Shown: piece after piece, positions 23,987 to 32,879 of the stretch
How the letters are laid out: every line of letters begins with the position of its first letter
How positions within the stretch are numbered: position 1 is the stretch's first letter
Source: Septoria linicola
Taxonomy: Eukaryota; Ascomycota; Dothideomycetes; Mycosphaerellales; Mycosphaerellaceae
Length of the DNA: 64,000 bases
Reading direction: 5' to 3'
Assembly (NCBI GenBank): GCA_024114885.1
Contig: CP099422.1
Span: 558,001-622,000, forward strand
The notes under the pieces: generated by a model
The model's database searches: none
The model's input: the letters and a program-made list of their open reading frames with translations, nothing else
Told to the model about the DNA's origin: nothing
Program-made: the position numbers and the translations under genes

Positions 23987-24183
23987 GACGGCGGTGGTGG
24001 TTGTGGTTGGTGGTGAGGGGAGAAAAGAGGAAACGCGAATTTGGAAGCGCGTCTGTTCAGCAACGCACCCCGGCTTCAATTCGGCAGTGCGCCTGCCTGC
24101 CTGCCTCAGTGCCCCTCCGAACTTCATCTCCCGCTCGCGACCCATCTGGGCAACTCATACACCTCAACGCCACAAGACTCAAG
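23987..24183. promoter_or_regulatory. Divergent promoter between orphan-island genes B and C
   Basis: The starts of B (minus) and C (plus) are only ~280 bp apart, including B's leader intron. The spacer has a GT/GGT-rich run (23990-24010) and CCTGCCTGCCTG. No TATA box is obvious. Shared control of B and C is inferred from the geometry. Confidence 0.4.
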
Positions 24184-25573
24184 ATGGTTTGCTGCCACCG
24201 CTGCAGGCAAACAAATCAGTCCCACACAGTAAGGTCCAATGGCTGGAGGAACTCTTGCTCATCGCTGATGACTGTAGTGCGACATTGAACAAGTGCTCGC
24301 CAACGGCGGCCACTCATGCACTGGGTGCGACGACGCCCATGCGACCTTTTACCAGTGGCCTGGCATGGGCCATGAAGAATATGAATACCAGGAGGCCAAC
24401 ATGAGAACGAACTCTGAATTCACCTTCGATGCCGGAACGACGACGACTTTTCCTGAACACGAACAGAACGGCGAGGTGCATCAGCCCGCACATCGTAGAT
24501 CGACCGGTGGCTACAGACAGCGCCAGAAGGCGCGACAACTGAGAACCAGCCTGAACGACGCCAACAGCCGCATTGCAGAACTCGAGTCCTCTAGCCATGG
24601 CACTCGGAATCAGACTCAGAACCACAACGTGATCGGCGCCTTGACTAGACTCAACCGCAAGAACGGCCAGAGCTTGGCTCAAGTGAATAATCGGCTGACC
24701 AAAGTTGAGGAGTCCTTGGGTAGGCACAGTACTTGCTTCATCCTTCGATATGCCGCGCTGACAGAAAGAGCAGACGCTCCCCCTCGAAAGAAGTCAAAGC
24801 CTTCGAAGACACCGGCTCCTGTGAACAGTTGCAGCACCGAGAACCAGACTGCCATGCCCACGAACGGTATACCAGAACCGACTCCGCAGCAGATGCAGAT
24901 GAACATGAACATGATGCAGCAGATCCAGTATATGCAGATGCAGTGGCAGCAGGCTCAGGCTCAACAGCAGATGGCTGCCCAGTACATGGCCGCGCAGCAT
25001 TACCAGAACTTGATGAACTCGCAAAATCAGGTGCCTTTCGGTCAGAACTATACCCAGCCACAGAACTTCATGGCGGCTGGCCAGGCGCCATCCATGGATC
25101 CTCAGAACCAGCAAGCCACAAGCTCAGTTCCAACGAACTCAGAAACACCGCCTGTGTCCGAACCTCCGCAGCAGAATGGCGGCGGCATGCCGCAGAACCA
25201 AGCACAGATGGGCTTCCAGAACCAGGCGCCGATGGGCTTCCAGAACCAAGCACAGATGGGCTTCCAGAACCAGGCGCCGATGGGCTTCCAGAACCAGGCG
25301 CCGATGGGCTTTCAGAACCAGGCGCCGATGGGCTTTCAGAACATGCCAAACACCATGAATCACCCACACATGATGTATAGCTGGCCCAGCATGGTGATGA
25401 ACAACGGCATGGGGATGTATGGCATGCAGAACATGCAGGGCTCAATGGGTCCGGGTATGCCAGGAATGGTGCCCGAGAACCAGGCGGGGTCAAACCAGCC
25501 TCAGCCTGAGCAAGCGAAGAAGAAGAAGAAGAAGAGAAAGGACCAAGATGACGGAGGTGAACCTGGGCAGTGA
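24184..25573 (+). CDS. Orphan-island protein C: Cys motif, coiled segment, Gln/Met repeats
   Basis: Exons 24184-24228, 24278-24719 and 24765-25573 give 431 aa. The first intron (49 bp, GTAAGG..GCTGATGAC..TAG) joins MVCCHRCRQTNQSHT to CDIEQVLANGG. This builds an N-terminal Cys array (C-C-x2-C, C, C-x2-C) reminiscent of protein A. The second intron, 24720-24764, is 45 bp, in frame and stop-free, so it may sometimes be retained. Residues ~75-140 are Arg/Gln-rich and likely helical (RQRQKARQLRTSLNDAN). Residues ~195-330 are Gln/Met/Asn-rich, ending in six perfect-phase copies of an 8-residue unit NQA(Q/P)MGFQ. The C-terminus is a Lys run (AKKKKKKRKD). GAAC is strongly enriched on the sense strand. 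No known family; a nuclear or condensate-forming protein is a guess. Confidence 0.62.
25196..25339 (+). repeat. Six tandem 24 bp units in gene C
   Basis: Each unit encodes NQA(Q/P)MGFQ, with the order Q, P, Q, P, P, P at the variable position. Copies differ by a few third-position or Q/P-codon changes (GGCTTC versus GGCTTT), so the array is young and could vary in copy number. Confidence 0.9.
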
Positions 25574-26738
25574 GACTACTCGTACGTCGCCGTAGTTGGC
25601 CTTACCGATGGCATGTCTGTGAACATGACATCGAGAATTCCTTCAGCTGGAGGGCTCGTCATGGTACGGTATCACGGTACACCATGATTTGAGCACCCAG
25701 CGCAATCTAGCATACCCGTGGAGGGCTCGCAGCGATGCGAGAACCTACGTGGTATGCTGCTGTGTACAGCTACGCTGCCGACAGTGTACCCTCGGCATGA
25801 TCCTGCTCTTTCCTCTCTTTCTCCTTGCTGTCTCAATTGCGACTGCGACTGCGCTGCTGCCGACAGATTAACCAGACTGACGCTCAAGAGTCGAAGTCGG
25901 AAAAAGGATTCAGGGATTCTATGGATCGACCACTAAGGCTGATGGCTGAAAGACTTTGCTGACCGACGGCACTCGCCGACAATTTCCTTCTTTGACATCT
26001 ATCGAAAGGGACCTCACACCTCTCTTTGACTTTGACATCTACGACTGCTATTGATATTCCCGCAATCGACTGCTCACTTGCCAACCGAATCATGGCATCG
26101 CTACCATGTATATTGTCGCCTTGCGAGGCTGTTTGTTTCCGCACGCTGATCCAGCATCGCGCGAGTAGCAAGTCTCACAGTATACTCCGCCTGCTGTCGG
26201 GCGCATGATACGACGAACCAGAACAGCCCGTGCAGAGAGAAGTCGGTACTCGGGCGGGATAGAGACTTGGAAAAAAAGAGTGTCACCAGGAAAGGGACGT
26301 GGAGAGCATGCAGTCACGAAAGCGTGCGCATCGCATAACAACGGCTCGACGGCCACGCTACACCGCAGTCCGTCATGGCACTGGAAGCTGTATGCCTGAA
26401 GCATCACAATTCTAGGCTGTGCCCAACATAAACCTATGGCATATTCTACGTTTGTAGCCAGTCAGCCCATCTTGAGTAGGGTAAAGGTCTTTCGTTTTAG
26501 CTGTAGCAGGCAGCAGGCGAACTGTTCCAAAATCAATTCATGGCGACCATGCATCCGTAAGTGTAACAACCTAACAATTGTATCACGCGTCGACTGTTCA
26601 GACGAGGCTTGGCACTCCGCACGCGGCTTTGGAAAGCTCTGCACAAGCAAAAGCCTTCAGTCAGCACCACATTGACAACCGCCTCGTACGTGTAGCACTC
26701 GGCCTACTTTGCGCCGGACCAAGCTAACTCTGGCAGCT
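25574..26738. other. Intergenic region between orphan-island genes C and D
   Basis: 1.16 kb with no supported exon. GAAC is not enriched here, unlike in the neighbouring exons. The end, 26688-26738, looks like a leader intron of gene D (GTACGT donor, GCTAACT branch, GGCAG acceptor 2 bp before the ATG). Confidence 0.45.
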
Positions 26739-28205
26739 ATGGACGATAGACCTGCGATGCACTCACATCCCGAAGAACAAGGTAACTCGGCATGAAAGCT
26801 GTGAATGGCCAGAATTGACACTTTCGCGACAGAAACGCCCTCCAAAGAACTCGACGAGAACCGCCCAGATGACCGATCAGAACAAAATGAATCTGTGGTA
26901 GTCACCACGCCAGTGGTGTACCCACACTCCTCCGAACCATGCGAGCATTACTTGCCGCACTTGGTGAACAGTGTAGAACACTTTGCGGACAACCTGCCAG
27001 ACTGCGTGAACTGTGCACTTTTGCAAGCCGGTCTGGGCCGGAAGGCGGTAAGCAAGCCTGGATGTATCAGCGGAGCGAGCAGCACTGACAAATGACAGAA
27101 CCAAGGAGAACTGGAGACCAAGAAGCGACAGATTGAAGAACTTGAAGCGGCATTGGCGGCGTCCAATAGAGAACGGGAGCAGCTCGAGGAGTATGATGGA
27201 CTGATCTGGAACACCATACAACAGAACATCATCCCCAAGTGGATCGAAGTCTTGCAAGGTATGAGAAGCGCGAGAGCAGCGACTCGAGAGACACGTCTCT
27301 CAATACTGACTTGTGCAGAACAAGTTAAGCGCAAGGCTTTGAACAAAGATCTTCCACCGAGCGAGCAGCTTGAGAATGCATTTGAGGAAGATCGCCGCCG
27401 CCGTAGAACCCTCCGAAAGCAGAAGCTGGAGGCTACCGAGCCAGAACAGAGCCGGGTCGAGCAGAATTCGGATGAACGAGAACCCGCCGAGCAAAACGAG
27501 AACAACGAGAACGAACCAGACCGCCCCCTTGGCCGTGTACCTCTACAAGGTGAAGCCGGCTCTTCAAAAGTCACTTGGCCAGCCAACAATTCCGAAGGTG
27601 AGTGGAACAGGCAGATGCCTTGTTTACACCCCTACCATGATGAACGCACTGTCGAGTACGACGAACAACACCATTTTGGACTGCGCTTCATGGTGCTCCG
27701 TTGCGGCTGGAGGCCTGGGCAACCGCTCGGTGCGCTTGAGACCTACGATGCTAGAACATGCTTTGAACCTGCTGCTCTGGATGCTAGACTATACGGCAGC
27801 CGTAATGTCCGCATGAATGGAGATAGGAGAGGGCTGATCGGTGATACAGAACACTTTGGATTCTCATCATCTGAACCCGGCGACGAAGACTATGATGAAT
27901 GGGCAGACGGCTTGAATTCGAGCGCAGAAGAGATGCAAGAACACATGCTGGCTGAAGCTCAGCTCGAGCATGATCGTGACCAAGGCGCGACGAACTCTAC
28001 AGAACCTGCGGTGCGTGACTTGGCGGTACAGCATGGCCGTGAACAGCAGGCCCAGCCATCGCCCACACGATCTTCCGCGAGAGACATGAGGCGTGTGCTA
28101 CCACACCGTCCTGTAACCGAGAATGAGAGAATGGTGGCTGAGTGGAACAAGGAGAACAAGAGCCGCAGCATGCGGGATTTCCTTGCCCGCTTCAACCACC
28201 AGTGA
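26739..28205 (+). CDS. Orphan-island protein D: Cys motif, coiled coil, Glu/Asn-rich
   Basis: Exons 26739-26781, 26833-27047, 27099-27258 and 27319-28205 give 434 aa. The start MDDRPAMHSHPEEQ is joined to ETPSKELDENR by a 51 bp intron with a GTAACT donor. An unspliced start at ATG 26805 is the alternative. Residues ~40-75 carry three Cys in a C-x(20+)-C-x2-C arrangement (PCEHYLPHL; LPDCVNCALLQAG). Residues ~85-165 are a likely coiled coil (KKRQIEELEAALAASNRERE and on), then an Arg run (EEDRRRRRTLRKQK). Residues ~200-300 contain a more ordered-looking segment (HHFGLRFMVLRCGWRPGQ), followed by an acidic region and a basic C-terminal motif MRDFLARFNHQ. Intron 27259-27318 is 60 bp, in frame and stop-free. 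I count about 36 GAAC in the exons, none in these introns, and no GTTC. No family is recognised. Confidence 0.62.
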
Positions 28206-28273
28206 ACCAGACCCACGAGGTCTGAGACCTTGAACACCTGAAGTGACGCCGCGGAGGCTTCCATGCAGAGAAC

Positions 28274-28400
28274 TTTACCAGACGTGACTTGTAAGCTTCG
28301 TAGCTTGCACTGCTCCTCTGAGAATCGGTGTCTAGCCAAAGAACTTAAGCAGATGCGACTTGCAAGCTACAGTGTAGCTTGTACTGCTCCTCTGATGAAT
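28274..28400. repeat. Imperfect direct repeat downstream of gene D
   Basis: Two copies about 71 bp apart share GACTTG(T/C)AAGCT, then GTAGCTTG(C/T)ACTGCTCCTCTGA. The second copy has an extra small palindrome AAGCTACAGTGTAGCTT. The differences are mostly C/T transitions. Confidence 0.7.
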
Positions 28401-28640
28401 GCCATAGAAGAAAGACAATCCATGTTTTGCAGCTTTTGATTCGATTCGAGTCATTGCATACTTTCCTATTAAAGTACACAGAATCAATCAGACCGTCTGA
28501 TGATTCGTCTCCACTGATGCTCCCAGCATGCTCGTAGGTATCTCGCTCAGCAACGCTCGATTGGCTGAATCGAGCGTTGAGTGCGGTTCGTTTCGACCAA
28601 GGAGGTCAATTTAACTGCGGTACATCAGCACAAGTCCTAG
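28401..28640. other. Intergenic spacer with hairpin
   Basis: Spacer between the 3' ends of genes D (+) and E (-). It holds a perfect 12 bp inverted repeat with a 5-base loop (28551-28579, arm CAACGCTCGATT, loop GGCTG). It may form a hairpin in a 3' UTR. No gene is seen. Confidence 0.6.
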
Positions 28641-29198
28641 TCATGCTGGATCAGCAAGACCGACAGCATGTATAGTTTGCGGTGGCGTTGATATCCACGC
28701 CAATTTCAAACCCAACGCACAGGAGCGGAGCAAGGCCAGGTCTCGGCCGTGGAACGGACTGTTCTCCCACTGATCTTCATCCAGGGTGAAGAGCGTGTAG
28801 GGTGTGATGTTGTTCTCCACAAACCACGCACGGTTCTGTACAGTGTTCAAGGCTGAATTCACACCAGTCTGCGCATCGAGTGATGCTAGAAGTGCCTCCA
28901 CAGACAAAGGCAGTGGATCTGGGGAACCGAAGTCCGGTTCGTGAGTTCTTGGTGGTAGTTGAGAATACGGAAGCTGAGAATAGCTGCAGTCTTGTGGAGG
29001 TTGTTCTCGCGTAGGTTCTTTCGACTCAGATGTTGCTGTGATGCTCGGCTGGGCTGTGGTTCTTGCATGTTTCTGATGCCGTGTTTGATCTCTTGAGTTC
29101 GCGGCTTCCGTCAAGGATGTGGGGTTCTTGGAATTCTTGGGGGAGGAGATGTGTTCTGCTTGTGCACTCAAGTCTATGATACTGTCTGCCAATTGCAT
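28641..29198 (-). CDS. Orphan-island protein E
   Basis: A 185-codon frame from the ATG at 29198 to 28641. The first half is Ser/Thr/Gln/Glu-rich. The second half looks folded: SVEALLASLDAQTGVNSALN, then AWFVENNITPYTLFTLDEDQ, then FHGRDLALLRSCALGLKLAW. Upstream, the minus frame 29475-29200 lacks an ATG but can be joined in frame by a 52 bp intron (29237-29186, weak GTCTGC donor, TTGAC branch, GGCAG). The sense-strand GAAC excess continues to about 29290, so an upstream exon is likely and the true start may be missing here. It is the last gene before the RIP-mutated block, whose edge lies about 150-350 bp upstream of the start. No known family. Confidence 0.5.
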   Translation of the reverse strand: MQLADSIIDLSAQAEHISSPKNSKNPTSLTEAANSRDQTRHQKHARTTAQPSITATSESKEPTREQPPQDCSYSQLPYSQLPPRTHEPDFGSPDPLPLSVEALLASLDAQTGVNSALNTVQNRAWFVENNITPYTLFTLDEDQWENSPFHGRDLALLRSCALGLKLAWISTPPQTIHAVGLADPA

Positions 29199-29624
29199 GT
29201 CAACAAGAAGTATGAGACAAGAATGGGTTTTGCAGACTTGGAGAAACTCCGGCTCGTCTTGATCTCACGGGTGTTCTCTGCACTCTAGAAGTTGTTCTTT
29301 GAAACAGGAAGACAGGCCTTGTGCTTCGCGGCTCAGTTTGCTCTGCGGAGACTCTGCGTCTTAGGTACGGAGCGAAATGAGTCACCGGAAACGTCGCTAT
29401 TGTAGTGATTGTAGCATTGTAAGGATCAATGTGTGTAGTACGTAGGAGATTCAGGTGCAGGTCAAGGTCAGTCACATGGAAGGAGCTTTTGAAGGCATTC
29501 GCCGCTACAAGACCACACTAACTCGGAAGTGCTTGGGAGCGTAAGGCGGGAGTGTAATGACAGGGAGAGCGATCACTATGACCAGAGCGAGAAAGTATAC
29601 CAGATCGGTTCAAGACTTCAAGTG

Positions 29625-30315
29625 ACTCTTATTATCTAAGTAGACGATTAAAGATGTCGTACCTGTCTTATATATATCCTTGTCTGCTATACTAGCGTCT
29701 CGACCTATTAGACGCTTCCTTCTTATATTTCTTATAAATATACTCTTACTATTAGGCTTTAAAATAGAGAGCGAGGAGTCTATAATACTAGTATAGACGT
29801 TTAAATAGTCTCTTAAACGAATAAGAGTATAGCTTAGAGAACTATAGATTAAACTACTAGCTAATACTCCTAGCCTAAACGCGGTCGTAATAGCTACTTA
29901 TATACTCGAGATATAGTATATATAGATAAACTCCTTAAATAATAACTTGAATTATAGGTAGTAAGAGATAGAAGAACTTTAATCTATAGTATAAGAGTAG
30001 ATAACGAATATAGATAACCTATAGGCGAAGGCTAACGAAATAACTTAGGAGAATCGTAAACGATACGAGGTATTAGAAGTAGAAAGTAGATAATACTAGA
30101 ATAAGAGAGATAAGAATATAAGACGAGAATAAGTAATTAAGTCGTATAAAGCTAAAGTAGCTAAGGTAGAGGCTAAAGCGTAGCCTCTAGAAGATTAGCT
30201 TACTAAATTAAATCTATAGTAGTAGTAGGTCTCTTTTCGCTAGTAGGCTACGACTACTACTATCTAATACTAATTATAAGTAGGACTATAAAGAACTAGT
30301 AAGAATTCTTAAATA
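29625..30315. other. Unidentified RIP-mutated fragment
   Basis: AT-rich sequence from the left edge to the first LTR. A purine-rich part (about 30000-30180) could be a decayed coiled-coil coding sequence, such as the end of a DNA transposase. I cannot identify it. Confidence 0.4.
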
Positions 30316-31767
30316 TCTTTTAGAAAGATAAGCTTAGCTTATCCTAAGGCTAGACTTCTAAGAGCGACTCTAATATTACGTAACTAGGTTATATAATAGC
30401 TATTAGATTTTATATTAGAGAGTAACTCTAACGTTACATAACTATAGTATATAATAGCTATCGGATTTTATATTAGAGAGCGACTCTAACGTTACGTAAT
30501 AAGGTAATATAATAGGCTATAGATTTTCTAAAAAGGAAGAAGATCTAAAATTATCTAAAGAATACTCTAGAAGTTTCTAAGGTATATATTAGTAGAGGTC
30601 CTCTACCTAGTACTATCTAGCTTAAAGGTCTAGAATTAAAGAGAAGCCTAAAGAGAGTTAGATTTCTAATTAAAGATTCTATAACTTTCTAAACTAGTCT
30701 AAGGCTATATAAGCGATTATATAGCCTAGAAGATTCTAGTAGTCTTAGAGAGAATACTTAAGTAGACGCCTACGCTCTACTTAGTAGAATAATAACGAAA
30801 GTTCTAACTACTCTCTAATTAACTTGATTTTCCTTAATAACGATTAATTAACTAGCTATTAATATTTAATTAACCTCTAAGTCAAATATTAATTAAGAAC
30901 TAACGAGCTATCTCTACTAAATTTTAATACTATCTAGAGGAAGTATAATCTTTTTCTATAACTTTCTCTAGAATCTTTTCGAAAATCGATAATAACTTAA
31001 TTAAATATTAACCGAATTAGACGATTTATAGATTAGAAGAAAGCTTAAAGAAAGTTCTTCTAGAACTACTATACCGAGGATTTTTATTATAATAAACTAG
31101 AGAGCTTATAGCCTTTAAAGTCTCTACTACCTCTTACTTAGAAAACTAGAATTATATAAGAGTATTAAGAGTTATAAAAACCGTTATACTAGTTAGACCT
31201 CTTAAGTAAGTAGTATACTAATAAGTATTATTAAGAATAGCTAAACCTAAGTATATTATAAGATAGTAAGCCTAGTATTAAGTTTCTCTCTCTAGAAGTT
31301 TTAAAATATTTAATAATTATATCTCTAAGTAATAAGATCTTTAGTTTTTAATATCTAAAAGGATAAGAAAACTATAAGATATAGTCTCTTATAATAAAGT
31401 CTTATCTAATTAAAAAAAGCTATATTAGTACTATAACTAGCGATTAAAACAATACTAGTAACGATAAAGTACTAGCCTCTATTAGGTTAGCTCTAGAAGA
31501 TAGCTCTCTTCTATAAATTTAAGATAAAGAGATAGCTAAAATAGCTTAGAATACTCTTAAAGAACTCTATCTCTCTAAAGAGTTTAGTTCTAAGTTCCTT
31601 CTCTTAAGAGAGCTATTCTAAACTACTCTAGAGACTTTAGAATCTATAGAGTTATATATTAATACGATTTGTCGCCTTACTAATAACCTAAAGAGTAAGT
31701 AGGTTATTATACTAGACTAAGTAATAATAGCTTAGACTTTAAATAACCTAAACGACGAATATTTTTA
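30316..31767 (+). mobile_element. Truncated Copia copy: LTR plus start of internal region
   Basis: The LTR at about 30316-30928 matches the LTR at 32191-32816, including three internal ~62 bp repeats. The internal part, about 30940-31750, matches 32880-33670 (same order, differing mainly by transitions). It then breaks off where an inverted LTR end begins. A stretch of ~60 bp present after the other LTR is missing here. Confidence 0.8.
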
Positions 31768-31886
31768 AGATTTTAGTAGAGATAGCTCGTTAGTTCTTAA
31801 TTAATATTTGACTTAGAGGTTAATTAAATATTAATAGTTAGTTAATAGATTATTATTAAGGAAAATCAAGTTAATTAGAGAGTATA
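31768..31886 (-). repeat. Inverted fragment of the Copia LTR end
   Basis: This stretch reads as the reverse complement of the last ~120 bp of the 30316 and 32191 LTRs (TTTTAGTAGAGATAGCTCGT and on). It marks a rearrangement or another, opposite-strand LTR remnant. The following 31887-32190 is unidentified RIP-mutated sequence. Confidence 0.75.
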
Positions 31887-32190
31887 GTACTAGAGCTTAA
31901 GTCTACGTCTTAGCGCGATACGCGACTCTTAATATATTCTCTATAGTAACTTCTATTAACTATTATATTATACTATAACGTCTTACTCTTATATAAATTA
32001 ATCTAAATCGTACTCCTAATTACTAGCTTTTAGATAAGTTTAAAGATATAATCGTTAGACGTTATTATATAGGTAATATAACGACTTAAATTATAACTAA
32101 GGAACGCGTTCCTAAATCGAGTATTAAATTAGTTCTTTAATAGTATAAAGTACGCGATATAGTATAGAATAAGTCTCGTAAAGGTCGTTC

Positions 32191-32816
32191 TTTTTTAGAA
32201 AGATAAGCTTAGCTTATTCTAAGGCTAGACTTCTAGAGACGACTCTAATGTTATATAACTAGGTTATATAATAGCTATTAGATTTTATACTAGGAGGTGA
32301 CTCTAACGTCACGTGACTAAGTCACGTGACAGCTATCGGATTTTATATTAGAGAGCGACTCTAATATTACGTAATAAGGTTATATAATAGACGTTAGATT
32401 TCCTAAAAAGAAAGAAGATCTAAAATTATCTAAATAATACTCTAGAAGTTTCTATAATATACGTTAGTAGAGGTTCCCTACCTAGTACTATCTAGCTTAA
32501 AGGTCTAGAATTAAAGAGAAGCCTAAAGAAAGTTAGATTTCTAATTAAAGATTCTATAAATTTCTAAACTAGTCTAAGGCTATATAAGCGATTACGTAGC
32601 CTAGAAGATTCTAGTAGTCTTAGAGAGAATACTTAAGTAGATACTTACGCTCTACTTAGTTAAAAAAATAACGAAAGTTCTAACTACTCTCTAATTAACT
32701 TAATTCTCCTTAATAATAATCGATCAACTAACTATCAATATTTGATTAACCTCTGAGTCAAATATTGATTAAGAACTAACGAGCTATCTCTACTAAAATC
32801 TTAAAAGGTTATAAGC
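32191..32816 (+). repeat. 5' LTR of Copia A
   Basis: About 626 bp, with three copies of a ~62 bp unit near its start (32240-32400). The middle copy is least mutated and keeps GTCACGTGAC. It ends TACTAAAATCTTAAAA. Confidence 0.82.
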
Positions 32817-32879
32817 CTAGTCTACGACAAAGCTTAGACTAAGCTAAGACGACGTATAGACTAACCCTAGAACATATAG

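Noticed and set aside
24733..25493. Other-frame and antisense open frames over gene C (Arg/Trp, Ala/Asp and Ser/Pro/Gly repeats)
   Set aside because: They arise from the 24 bp repeat being open in several frames; the frame with the spliced Cys-motif start is preferred.
27370..27816. Second plus-strand frame inside gene D
   Set aside because: It overlaps the gene D exon in another frame, and no splice sites support a switch. The GTGAGT near 27599 looked like a donor, but no suitable acceptor follows.
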